From NCBI GenBank assembly GCA_020433785.1, contig JAGRCC010000184.1, positions 1 through 8,027 on the forward strand: a stretch of DNA of 8,027 bases, in the 5' to 3' direction. Below are positions 1-7,223 of the stretch, piece after piece. The translations under genes and the position numbers were made by a program. Positions within the stretch are counted from its first letter, which is position 1, and each line of letters starts with the position of its first letter. The notes under the pieces were generated by a model. The model saw only the letters and a list, made by a program, of their open reading frames with translations. It did no database searches and was not told the origin of the DNA. This stretch comes from Anaerolineae bacterium. GTDB taxonomy: Bacteria > Chloroflexota > Anaerolineae > 4572-78 > J111.

Positions 1-1283
1 ATTAGCTTCAGGCGTTCATTCATTTTCTGGCGGTCGAATGGTTCTACAATGCCCTGCTCGACGCCCCGGCTGATAATACCCGCCTGCTGCCACAGCATAT
101 CGCGCCGCTGCGGGTCAGACGTCGCCTGGGCAATTTCGACTAACGCGTCCAGCAAGCGCAGCGAGACCGTTACTTCGGATCGCGCATATTGGCGAATTTG
201 ATCGAAGGCCAGGTCAACCATCGCCTTGAAGGTGACCGGCCGGGTTATCAGGCGCACCACGCCGCTGTCGTCGCCATATTGAGCCGGCGGATCGGGATAG
301 CGCGCCGCCAGAGTTAGAATATTGCTCAAGGCATCGATGCAGGTGACAGCGGTGGTGGGATCGTTGATGGCCGGTGAAATCGCCTTTAAGGCCATGTCCA
401 CCAACTGCCGCAGGCCGAACAGCGTATCCTGAAACATCGTGCGGGTGGGGCCGATTTCAAAGGCGTCCAACAGCCGCTCAACGATGTCGTCAGAAATGGT
501 CGTTGGCGGCCAGGTGCGGAGCAAGACGCTTTTTTTCGCGACAAAATCGCCCACCATTCGGTCCAGTTGCACCACGATATTATGCTCTTGCCCGATACCA
601 ACCAACTCATCGAAATCAATCGCTTGGATATAGCCCCGTTTATGGGCCGTTACGGTGGCGCTTTCTTCAATAGAATAGGGCAACGTCGTCATCGGTGTGG
701 CGGTGCGGCCATCATTTTGGGCCGGATCGGCAAATATCAGATGTAATCCGGCGACTGTTTGTTTGTCGATCTCGGCGATAATGTAATTGACTTGAACCGA
801 CTTGGCGATGTGATCGATAAAATAGATAAGCGCCCCCACGCTCAACAGCGCCAAAATGATGGCGACAATAATCGAAAGTACCGTCATAAACGGGACATCT
901 TTGGTGTCGTTGATGCGACCCATAACCAGCAAACTATACACAAAGGTGCCGATAAACATACTGAGGACATTTTGCGAGACGTGATCTCGGGCGAAGTTGC
1001 CCAGAATGCGTGGCGAAAATTGCTGCGAGGCCAGAACCAACACGATCATAATCGTCGAGAAGGTCAAGGACACCACAGTCAGCATCGAGTTGGCAATGGC
1101 CGATAAGATTAGCCGGGCGTTGTCGGGCGCCATCTGAAAGAGTTCGGCCTCCGACGTCAAACCATTGATGAGCGTGCTCCCCATCGCCAGCCCCACGGCC
1201 AGCAACGCGGCGATGATGGGGCGAAACCACAGCGATGACTGTAAATTATTCCATAAAGTCAAAACCCGCAGATGGATATCCAT
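1..1283 (-). CDS. DUF2254 family predicted membrane protein (3' end off window)
   Basis: I translated this by hand from the ATG at 1283 and found it open to the left edge: 427 residues with no stop. DUF2254 proteins are usually about this long, so only a short C-terminal tail is probably missing. Four membrane segments are visible in the N-terminal third, near residues 19-40, 58-86, 104-122 and 131-158, followed by a soluble domain of about 260 residues. Conserved-looking blocks are ASQQFSPRILGNF (85-97) between TM2 and TM3, and AISPAINDPTTAV (301-313), which I associate with DUF2254. The family has no established biochemical function. It starts 7 bp after the stop of the mprF-like gene and is third in that operon. 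No strong Shine-Dalgarno sequence precedes it, so it may be translated by coupling. The family call is firm; the function is unknown. Confidence 0.88.
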   Translation of the reverse strand, partial: MDIHLRVLTLWNNLQSSLWFRPIIAALLAVGLAMGSTLINGLTSEAELFQMAPDNARLILSAIANSMLTVVSLTFSTIMIVLVLASQQFSPRILGNFARDHVSQNVLSMFIGTFVYSLLVMGRINDTKDVPFMTVLSIIVAIILALLSVGALIYFIDHIAKSVQVNYIIAEIDKQTVAGLHLIFADPAQNDGRTATPMTTLPYSIEESATVTAHKRGYIQAIDFDELVGIGQEHNIVVQLDRMVGDFVAKKSVLLRTWPPTTISDDIVERLLDAFEIGPTRTMFQDTLFGLRQLVDMALKAISPAINDPTTAVTCIDALSNILTLAARYPDPPAQYGDDSGVVRLITRPVTFKAMVDLAFDQIRQYARSEVTVSLRLLDALVEIAQATSDPQRRDMLWQQAGIISRGVEQGIVEPFDRQKMNERLKL

Positions 1284-1290
1284 AAAAAAG

Positions 1291-3984
1291 TTACTCAGTT
1301 GAGGTTTGCTTCTTCATTAATAGGTCTTTGGCATACTGCCAGACAAAATCGTCGCCGGAACTGGCCCGCGTCAGGACAACAGCGGCAGCCAGCAGTCCGG
1401 TCGGATTTTCAAAAACAAAATAACGCGGCTCCCAGTGGGGATGGAACTTCTCTTTGAATTCATGCAGCCCTTTGAAATTATAAAACTGGTTGATGTGTTC
1501 GTAAATGTAATGCAGCGCCCGTTCGATTTGAGGATCGTCCGGCTGCCCGCCGACGCCGGATAGGGCGCTCAGTCCCAAACTTAAGCTGGCGTAGCCTTGC
1601 GCTTTGGCCCATTCACAAAATGAGACAAACAGAAAATCCATCGTGCCACTTTCAACTTTGGCCCGGCGGCGCATTAGATCGGTGCTAACTTCGTTGCGCT
1701 TGTATTCGGTCACAATGTTGGTGAAAGCGCTGATATCGCCATCCGGTGTATGTACGGCCATCACCGGCCCGGTGCGGACGTAGTCATCATCGAACCAACC
1801 TAGTGAAAAACGTTTTTCACGGCCGTGCATCATCGTCAGCCATTCGTCGCTGACCTCGCGCAGTTCTTCCAGCAGTTCGGTGGGTAGGGGCGGTGGGTGA
1901 ATTTCGGCCCGGTAGCCGGTTTTGATGAAGCGGTTGTAGTTCGAGCGCAGGCTTTTGTTGCGCCCGCCGCTAATGGTAAAGTTGGCCAGGTCAACCACCC
2001 CCTCATCGCCGATTTGGACGAGATCGAAGCCGGCGGTCCGGTAATGGGCTAAATAGTCGGGTAGGGTCTGGTAAAAGGCCGCCTGCCAGTCGTGGCGGGC
2101 GCAGTAGGCTCTGAACCCGGCAATGGCTGCGGCCGCATCCTCCGATGGGCCAATCGGATCGCCCAACGCCACGGCGGTTCGGCCCTTGGCAGCAAAGGCC
2201 ACTACCGAGCCGCCAGGACTGAACCAATAAGATTTATCCTCAAACAAGGTCATCCGCGCCAGCGACGAGCGGCCAAAAGCCTGCACAATGGCCTCGGCGT
2301 GGCTCCGCTCCTGGGGACTGGCCCCTTGTGGCCGGACCACCGGGCGAATCATCACAAACAGGGCATAACCCAGGGTGACCGCTCCCACAATGTAAATCGA
2401 GCCGGCAAAGTACCGCCCGAAACCGGTCACCGGCTGCAGGCCGGGGTCGTAAAACTCGGTAAACATGACAATCGTCTGCTGCAGCGCCGAACCAAAATTA
2501 AAGTTGACGCTAAAGTGACGATCAAGCATATAAAAACCAATTGTACCGTAAGTTAAGGTAAAAGCCAGTGCGGCTGCCAGCAGCCGCGCCCCCCGCCGGA
2601 TGGAGGGCGTGTCGGACAAAGCCTGAAAATGGGAGCCCAGGGCAAAGAGCCAAACGGCTAATCCGGCGGCCAAGATCGCTTCCTCGTAGTCCAACCCTTT
2701 GAGCAAGTGGCTAATAACGGAAATGACCAGCACCACCAGGGTCAGCAGCCAAGCCGTGTGTTTGTGCCGCCACAGTCCCACGGCCAGCACCAACAGCGCA
2801 AACCCGGCCAACGCCGCCGTTAGGTGGCTGCCCCGGACCACCAGCAGCGGCGAATAGCGCGTGATCATCCCCATTCGGCTGGCCAGCGACGGCGTGACGG
2901 CTGATAGAATATTAATGACGCCCATCAGCGCGGTTAAAATCGCCAACAGCCGCACATTCCAACTGCGGGCTTGAACTTGTTCGGTGGGGCTAAAGCTTTT
3001 GAGCCGCTGCAATAGGACAAAACCGATGAGCATTGGCAACCAGAAACTCAGGCCGCGAAAGGCCAGCACCACCACCGTGGCTACCGCCGGCGGCACATCT
3101 AGCGAGATGAGCACCAGCGGGGTGACGCCTTCCACCACGCCCACCCCCATCGGCGTCGGCGAGACGATCAAAAACAAGATGGCCATCGAGTAGCCGGCGA
3201 CCAAGGGACCAAACGGGATGGGATATTGAAAGGCGAGAAACAGCACGTATAAGCTGGCTAAATTGACCAGATGAGCGGCCAACGCCACAGCCAAGGTGCG
3301 GGCCAGATGGATGGGCCGAGCGGCCATCGCTTGAGCCGCTTCGGTAAATTCGGCTGCGTTTTTGTCGCTCCAGTCGTGGTTGAGCAGCGAGGGCCGGCGG
3401 AACCAACTGCCGGCTCGATTGATCACCTGTTGGATGCGGCTTAAAAGCTGGCGCAATCGTTCCGGATGCCACAGCCCCAACAGCAGCGAGCCGGTCAGAC
3501 TCACCGTGACGCCCATTAAAATGAGAGCGGCCGTTACCTCGTAAAAGGTCAGATTGTGATCGAGAAAGAGAATGGTCAAGCCCACCAGCAAAATCAAGGT
3601 AAAGGTGCTAAAATCGGCGATGAGGACCAAAATGGTGCCGACCGCCGCCCGGGCCGCCGGCTGGCCGCGTCGGGCCGCGTCATCCACAAACAGGGCCGCG
3701 CCGCTGGCTCCCCCACTGGGCGCAACCACATTAACGAAAATCGATGCAAAGGTGACCGGCAACAGGTCTCGCACCCGGCTGCGAACATCGACCGTCACAA
3801 AAGCCGACTGGTAAACCGCCGTGTAAATGAGGTAGTACAGAATTTGCAGCAGAACGGCGGCTAAAATCCACTGCCATTGGCCCTGAGCCAGCGTGTCGGC
3901 CAGCTTTCTGATTTCGGTGAACCGGGCAACGGTCAGCCAGGCAAAGCCAATGACCAGTAACCACAACAGCCAGCGACGTGTCAT
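1291..3984 (-). CDS. mprF: MprF-type phosphatidylglycerol lysyltransferase / lipid flippase
   Basis: An 897-residue membrane enzyme. Known MprF proteins move an amino acid, usually lysine, from aminoacyl-tRNA to phosphatidylglycerol and flip the product to the outer leaflet, giving resistance to cationic peptides. The N-terminal LPG-synthase/flippase membrane region (about 1-330) has the conserved stretch NVVAPSGGASGAALF (85-99) and SPTPMGVGVVEGVTPL (275-290). More membrane helices continue to about residue 548, roughly 13-14 in all. The C-terminal cytoplasmic catalytic domain (about 565-860, DUF2156/LPG_synthase_C) shows FEDKSYWFS (581-589), GREKRFSLGWFD (721-732), STDLMRRR (767-774), MDFLF (782-786), LGLSALSGVG (803-812) and FKEKFHPHWEPRY (843-855), all typical of the family. 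Length is close to the usual 840-860. The ATG at 3984 is chosen because it follows the DUF1003 stop by one base. A TTG 27 codons upstream would overlap that gene by 80 bp and has no advantage. Whether the amino acid is Lys, Ala or another cannot be read from the sequence. Confidence 0.93.
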   Translation of the reverse strand: MTRRWLLWLLVIGFAWLTVARFTEIRKLADTLAQGQWQWILAAVLLQILYYLIYTAVYQSAFVTVDVRSRVRDLLPVTFASIFVNVVAPSGGASGAALFVDDAARRGQPAARAAVGTILVLIADFSTFTLILLVGLTILFLDHNLTFYEVTAALILMGVTVSLTGSLLLGLWHPERLRQLLSRIQQVINRAGSWFRRPSLLNHDWSDKNAAEFTEAAQAMAARPIHLARTLAVALAAHLVNLASLYVLFLAFQYPIPFGPLVAGYSMAILFLIVSPTPMGVGVVEGVTPLVLISLDVPPAVATVVVLAFRGLSFWLPMLIGFVLLQRLKSFSPTEQVQARSWNVRLLAILTALMGVINILSAVTPSLASRMGMITRYSPLLVVRGSHLTAALAGFALLVLAVGLWRHKHTAWLLTLVVLVISVISHLLKGLDYEEAILAAGLAVWLFALGSHFQALSDTPSIRRGARLLAAALAFTLTYGTIGFYMLDRHFSVNFNFGSALQQTIVMFTEFYDPGLQPVTGFGRYFAGSIYIVGAVTLGYALFVMIRPVVRPQGASPQERSHAEAIVQAFGRSSLARMTLFEDKSYWFSPGGSVVAFAAKGRTAVALGDPIGPSEDAAAAIAGFRAYCARHDWQAAFYQTLPDYLAHYRTAGFDLVQIGDEGVVDLANFTISGGRNKSLRSNYNRFIKTGYRAEIHPPPLPTELLEELREVSDEWLTMMHGREKRFSLGWFDDDYVRTGPVMAVHTPDGDISAFTNIVTEYKRNEVSTDLMRRRAKVESGTMDFLFVSFCEWAKAQGYASLSLGLSALSGVGGQPDDPQIERALHYIYEHINQFYNFKGLHEFKEKFHPHWEPRYFVFENPTGLLAAAVVLTRASSGDDFVWQYAKDLLMKKQTSTE

Positions 3985-3985
3985 G

Positions 3986-4492
3986 TTATCGCTTCGGTTC
4001 CGGGTCAACGATGTCTGCCGGCTTGGTTGGCTGTAGGGCCAGCAGGAGTTGATGAATTTGAACAATGGCCTGGTCTTGCGCCTCCAGATGTTCCATAATC
4101 ACCCGGATTTCCTCTTCGGCTTTTTGGTTGATCACAAAATCATGATGCGCTTCCAGACGGTCTTTGGCTGCCTGCCGGTTCTGGCTCATCATAATGATGG
4201 GCGCGGCATAAGCCGCCTGCGTCGACAAGACCAGGTTCATCAGGATAAACGGGTAGGGGTCCCAATGCTGAACCCAGGCCACCAGATTGAGGATAATCCA
4301 AAATAGTAAAATGATCGATTGGATGACAATAAACGTCCATGATCCCATGGCATTGGCCACCCAATCGGCGGTGCGTTGGCCGGTCGTTAACTGCTCTTCG
4401 TAGAGCTCGTTAACATTTTGGACAGGCGGGTGCTGGTGTTTGAAGGGTGACGGAAAGTGTAATTTTTTGGGTAAGACAGTATTTTGATTCAT
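3986..4492 (-). CDS. DUF1003 family small membrane protein
   Basis: A 168-residue protein with the DUF1003 layout. It has a soluble N-terminus, GQRTADWVANAMGSW (38-52), two membrane helices (about 52-75 and 80-101) joined by a short loop with DPYPFIL (78-84), then PIIMMSQNRQAAKDRLEAHH (98-117) and a charged, probably coiled-coil tail (about 120-152). These are the signature blocks of the family, which has no proven function; some members have been linked to cyclic-nucleotide or stress roles, but nothing here decides that. The ATG at 4492 is chosen because AAAGGG lies 6 bases upstream. A TTG 16 codons further up (4540) has no such site. It is the first gene of the operon; its TAA is followed by one base and then the mprF ATG. 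Confidence 0.9.
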   Translation of the reverse strand: MNQNTVLPKKLHFPSPFKHQHPPVQNVNELYEEQLTTGQRTADWVANAMGSWTFIVIQSIILLFWIILNLVAWVQHWDPYPFILMNLVLSTQAAYAAPIIMMSQNRQAAKDRLEAHHDFVINQKAEEEIRVIMEHLEAQDQAIVQIHQLLLALQPTKPADIVDPEPKR

Positions 4493-4498
4493 CAGGTA

Positions 4499-4504
4499 CC
4501 CTTT
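4499..4504 (-). promoter_or_regulatory. Ribosome binding site deciding the DUF1003 start
   Basis: On the minus strand AAAGGG lies 6 bases before the ATG at 4492. It is the only Shine-Dalgarno-like site near the possible starts and is the reason for preferring this ATG over the TTG at 4540. Confidence 0.65.
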
Positions 4505-4532
4505 CTGACTGACCTTGTGGGGTATGTCGTTT

Positions 4533-4558
4533 ATTATCAATTCGTAGCATACGACGAA
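4533..4558 (-). promoter_or_regulatory. Possible -10 box and operator-like inverted repeat for the membrane operon
   Basis: On the minus strand GATAAT (4538-4533) matches a sigma70 -10 box at 5 of 6 positions and lies about 40 bases before the DUF1003 start. No good -35 is found 16-18 bases upstream. Just upstream, where the spacer would be, sits an inverted repeat, TTCGT-N8-ACGAA (4541-4558), a plausible place for a regulator to bind. Both calls are tentative. Confidence 0.3.
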
Positions 4559-4572
4559 ACGCCTCGAATTTC

Positions 4573-4613
4573 ATCAGGCAAAAGCCTTGAGCCGCCTCCG
4601 ACTAAGGTCGGAG
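4573..4613. repeat. Pair of small hairpins, possible interspersed repeat
   Basis: Two adjacent inverted repeats. The first (about 4573-4590) pairs TCAGGC with GCC-T-TGA around an AAAA loop, with one bulged T. The second (4596-4613) is a perfect 7-bp stem, CTCCGAC/GTCGGAG, with loop TAAG. No T-run follows on either strand, so these do not look like intrinsic terminators. The compact GC-rich layout resembles dispersed intergenic repeats in some Chloroflexota genomes, but a genome search is needed to say so. Confidence 0.45.
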
Positions 4614-4680
4614 AAAATCCTATCGTTTAGGACAAAGGGGGATATGAGCCTGATTAGATCATGTCTGCTATCCAAATATT

Positions 4681-4813
4681 TATGAGTTACGCAGTTCGAA
4701 AGGTGACAGTCACTTGGGCGTGATAAAATCGATCTGTTTGGGCTAAACGGACGTTCATTTTCGGCCAAAAGTGACTGTCACCTTGTTCGTTACACCCAAC
4801 TGCGTAAGTCATA
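4681..4813. mobile_element. MITE-like element with imperfect terminal inverted repeats
   Basis: The outer arms TATGAGTTACGCAGTT (4681-4696) and AACTGCGTAAGTCATA (4798-4813) are reverse complements at 15 of 16 positions. The inner arms AAGGTGACAGTCACTT (4700-4715) and AAGTGACTGTCACCTT (4769-4784) are perfect 16-bp reverse complements. The left gap between arms is 3 bases and the right 13, so the left arm seems to have lost about 10. The element proper may run 4683-4811 (129 bp) with TA on each side, which would fit the TA target duplication of IS630/Tc1-mariner elements. The 53-bp centre codes for nothing recognisable, so this would be a non-autonomous copy. An alternative is a large regulatory cruciform. 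The symmetry is certain; the mobile nature is inferred. Confidence 0.6.
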
Positions 4814-4941
4814 TATCATCAAATTATCGACATAACCGCCTGTTTCAGGTAAACTCATGACTGATTATTTTCTGGGATATTTTTTGCTAATGGACTCCTC
4901 GATTTGACCGGCGTTTCACTCCTTCTGACAGCCGACCATGG

Positions 4942-4994
4942 ACCGCCGACCGCCGAACTTCAACAAACGCGCTTGTTTTTCGGCGGTCGGCGGT
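4942..4994. repeat. REP-like long hairpin with perfect 16-bp GC-rich stem
   Basis: ACCGCCGACCGCCGAA (4942-4957) and TTCGGCGGTCGGCGGT (4979-4994) are perfect reverse complements. The 21-base loop contains a further stem, AACAA/TTGTT, around ACGCGC. Each arm is itself a near tandem of CCGCCGA units. A run of Ts lies inside the loop-side arm and not after the stem, so it is not a standard terminator. Outside the stem, CCATGG on the left partly matches CTATGG on the right, hinting that the repeat was once longer. It lies just upstream of the ABC promoter. Confidence 0.6.
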
Positions 4995-5016
4995 TAGTGA
5001 GCCGCGGTCTATGGGC

Positions 5017-5045
5017 TTGACGTCAATTTTGGGGCTTCGTATAGA
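5017..5045 (+). promoter_or_regulatory. Sigma70-type promoter for the ABC exporter gene
   Basis: TTGACG (5017-5022, 5 of 6 to the -35 consensus) is followed by exactly 17 bases and TATAGA (5040-5045, 4 of 6 to the -10 consensus). Transcription would start near 5052, leaving a 5' leader of about 48 bases. The position and spacing are good. The weak last bases of the -10 keep this a prediction. Confidence 0.55.
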
Positions 5046-5089
5046 TCAAATTAAAAAGGTGTTTGTTAGTAGAGGGATACATATTAAAC

Positions 5090-5096
5090 GAGGTGA
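5090..5096 (+). promoter_or_regulatory. Ribosome binding site of the ABC exporter gene
   Basis: GAGGTGA ends 3 bases before the ATG at 5100, and its GAGG core is 6 bases away, which is normal spacing. It supports this start. Confidence 0.75.
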
Positions 5097-5099
5097 ACT

Positions 5100-7031
5100 A
5101 TGTATGGTGGGTGGTGGAACTACATCCGGTATGACGAGGGGCGTGATCGACCGGAGTTAAGTTGGGTTCTGCTGAAGCGAGTTTGGGAGTATGCCCGGCC
5201 GTACCAACTTAAACTGCTGGGGTTGTTAACGACCATTTTCGTCATTTCCGGTTTAAGCTTAATACCGCCGCTTTTGTATCGGGATTTGATTGATAATGCC
5301 TTACCGCACGGCGATGTCACTCGCCTCAACTGGCTGGCGGTGGGCATGATTGGTATTCCGCTGATTAATGCTGTCATTGGGTTGTGGCAGCGCTATCTCA
5401 GCGCTACCATCGGCGAAAGTTTGATCGCCGATTTGCGCAACAGCTTGTACAACCACATGCAGCGGATGAGTCTAAGATTTTTTACGCATGCCAAAACCGG
5501 CCAGCTAATGAGTAGGCTGAATAACGATGTGGTCGGCGCGCAGAGCGCCTTGACCGGCACATTTATCAACATCTTGAGCAACATCGTCACGGTGGTGACA
5601 GTGCTGGTGGTGATGTTTTCGTTGGAGTGGCGCTTGACGCTGTTGAGCATTGCTATTTTGCCGCTGTTTATCCTGCCGACCCGGCGGATCGGGCGGATAC
5701 TGCGCGAGGTCCGGCGCGAGAGTTTGGATTTGAACGGCAAAATGAACAGCCTGATGAACGAGACCCTTAATGTCAGCGGCGCGCTGCTGGTCAAGCTGTT
5801 TGGCCGCCAACAGGATGAGATGGATCGGTTTAAGGAGCGCAGTCGCGACGTAGCCCGCATCGGCATTAAATCGGCGATGATTGGACGCTGGTTTTTCCTG
5901 GGGATCGGCTTGGTCAGCGCCATCGGCACCTCGCTGGTGTTTTGGGTGGGTGGCCATTTAGTGCTGCAAGGGGTGTTCACCGTGGGGACCATCGTCGCCT
6001 TTGGGGCCTATCTCACCCAACTCTACGGCCCGCTTAGTGCGATGAGCAATGCCCATATCGAATTTGCCACCAGCATGGTCAGCTTCGAGCGGGTGTTCGA
6101 AGTGATCGACCTGGCTCTGGAAATTAAGGACAAGCCCGATGCGGTTGATCTGGCGGATGTTAATGGCGAAGTGGTGTTCGATCAGGTCTCGTTCAGCTAC
6201 GCCGCCGGGGGCGATGGCGGGGCGGGCCGGCTCGGCCTGACGGTTGATCCGAAAGACAGCCGCAATGGGACGCCGGTTCCCTTAACCGCACCTGTGGCCG
6301 GCCGCAGCATGGCTATCGAGCAAGTCAGCTTCCATATCGAGCCGGGCCAATTAGTGGCCTTGGTCGGGCCCAGCGGCGCGGGCAAAACGACCATGACCTA
6401 TCTACTGCCGCGCCTGTATGACCCTACGGCGGGCCAGATTTGCATCGACGGGCACGATTTGCGCCAGGTGAAGCTGCGTTCGCTGGCTCAATCGATTGGG
6501 ATGGTGACTCAGGAAACCTACCTTTTCCACGATACCATTCGGGCGAATTTGCTGTACGCTAACTCGCACGCCGGCCAGGCCGAGATTGAAGCCGCCTGTC
6601 GGGCGGCCAATATTCACCACTTCATCGAAACGCTGCCGGAAGGCTATGAGACCGTCGTCGGCGAGCGGGGCTATCGCCTAAGCGGCGGCGAGAAGCAGCG
6701 CATCGCCCTGGCGCGGGTCATCCTGAAAGACCCCCGAATTTTAGTACTGGATGAGGCCACCAGCAGCCTGGACAGCCAGAGCGAGGCGCTCATTCAAGAG
6801 GCACTGGAGCGGATTATGCAGGGGCGCACCAGTTTGGTCATCGCCCACCGGCTGAGTACTATCTTAGCGGCTGATGTCATCTTGGTGATGGATCAGGGCC
6901 GATTGGTAGAACAGGGATATGGCAGCGAGACCCGGTCTGCGCACGAGGTCTTGTTGGCTCAAGGCGGGCTGTATGCTGACCTGTACCAAACTCAGTTTCG
7001 ATATACGCCCGATGCTGTGATAACCAGCTAG
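5100..7031 (+). CDS. ABC exporter half-transporter (fused permease and ATPase)
   Basis: A complete 643-residue type I ABC exporter half-unit (MsbA/BmrA/LmrA-like), which would work as a dimer in the cytoplasmic membrane; the substrate is unknown. The permease domain spans about 35-320, with six membrane segments near 37-57, 78-98, 152-172, 178-195, 264-285 and 293-310. The ATPase domain follows: A-loop Tyr367, Walker A GPSGAGKT (423-430), Q-loop Gln471, signature LSGGEKQR (527-534), Walker B ILVLDE (547-552), D-loop SSLD (555-558) and switch His583. All catalytic residues are intact. Two oddities stand out: about 30 extra residues (roughly 369-400, Gly- then Pro-rich) between the A-loop and the next strand, and about 7 extra residues (607-613) after VEQG near the C-terminus. 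It stands alone, with its own promoter and terminator. A partner half-transporter is not in the window. Confidence 0.95.
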   Translation: MYGGWWNYIRYDEGRDRPELSWVLLKRVWEYARPYQLKLLGLLTTIFVISGLSLIPPLLYRDLIDNALPHGDVTRLNWLAVGMIGIPLINAVIGLWQRYLSATIGESLIADLRNSLYNHMQRMSLRFFTHAKTGQLMSRLNNDVVGAQSALTGTFINILSNIVTVVTVLVVMFSLEWRLTLLSIAILPLFILPTRRIGRILREVRRESLDLNGKMNSLMNETLNVSGALLVKLFGRQQDEMDRFKERSRDVARIGIKSAMIGRWFFLGIGLVSAIGTSLVFWVGGHLVLQGVFTVGTIVAFGAYLTQLYGPLSAMSNAHIEFATSMVSFERVFEVIDLALEIKDKPDAVDLADVNGEVVFDQVSFSYAAGGDGGAGRLGLTVDPKDSRNGTPVPLTAPVAGRSMAIEQVSFHIEPGQLVALVGPSGAGKTTMTYLLPRLYDPTAGQICIDGHDLRQVKLRSLAQSIGMVTQETYLFHDTIRANLLYANSHAGQAEIEAACRAANIHHFIETLPEGYETVVGERGYRLSGGEKQRIALARVILKDPRILVLDEATSSLDSQSEALIQEALERIMQGRTSLVIAHRLSTILAADVILVMDQGRLVEQGYGSETRSAHEVLLAQGGLYADLYQTQFRYTPDAVITS

Positions 7032-7054
7032 CCTTAAGTACCTGGTGAAAACTC

Positions 7055-7084
7055 AAAGCTCTTGCTAACGCAGGAGCTTTTTTT
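7055..7084 (+). terminator. Intrinsic terminator of the ABC exporter gene
   Basis: The stem AAAGCTC (7055-7061), T and TGC pairs with GCA, G and GAGCTTT (7074-7080): 11 pairs including one G-U, with a TAAC loop. A run of seven Ts (7078-7084) follows. It starts 24 bases after the stop codon and is a textbook Rho-independent terminator. Confidence 0.9.
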
Positions 7085-7223
7085 ATGGATTGTCAACCGG
7101 GGACTGAAGTTGGGTCTTTTTCTAACCAGATTCATAGGATATTTTAGGGCGCTTATGTGACAAACTTAGGCTTATTTAACCAACCCCCTCCCGAATGTAC
7201 TATATTTCCTACTATCATTCTTT

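Larger units (their letters stand above)
4493..5099. other. Divergent intergenic region rich in inverted repeats
   Basis: This 607-bp gap separates the minus-strand membrane operon from the plus-strand ABC gene. I find no convincing protein gene on either strand. A 64-codon open frame on the minus strand (4574-4768) runs through the inverted repeats and has no family resemblance. The region contains, left to right, the operon's probable promoter area, two small hairpins, a MITE-like element, a long REP-like hairpin and the ABC gene's promoter. Each is listed separately. The stretch 4818-4930 shows nothing I can interpret. Confidence 0.8.

Noticed and set aside
2092..2556. A 154-codon plus-strand open frame opposite the mprF-like gene
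   Set aside because: It is antisense to the well-supported mprF coding region, and its product shows no family features or ribosome binding site that I can see.
2990..3472. A 160-codon open frame on the minus strand overlapping the mprF-like gene
   Set aside because: It lies in a different frame of the same strand, inside the flippase region of a gene with clear family motifs. Its Arg/Gly/Ser-rich product is typical of an off-frame reading of GC-rich DNA.
1291..4065. Longer version of the MprF-like protein from a TTG at 4065
   Set aside because: It would overlap the DUF1003 gene by 80 bp and add 27 residues unlike a membrane protein start. The ATG at 3984 gives a normal hydrophobic N-terminus one base after the previous stop.
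3986..4540. Longer version of the DUF1003 protein from a TTG at 4540
   Set aside because: The ATG at 4492 has a well-placed AAAGGG. The extra 16 residues are outside the family's conserved part and the TTG has no ribosome binding site.
4574..4768. A 64-codon minus-strand frame in the intergenic region
   Set aside because: It runs across the MITE-like arm and the hairpins, has no recognised similarity, and is better explained as a chance frame through repeats.
4681..4994. Possible CRISPR array formed by the several repeats in the intergenic region
   Set aside because: The repeats are inverted and different from each other, with no regular direct repeat and spacer pattern and no cas gene nearby.
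5393..5992. A 199-codon minus-strand open frame inside the ABC gene
   Set aside because: It is antisense to the permease domain of an intact exporter, and its Ser/Arg/Leu-rich composition is what the opposite strand gives.
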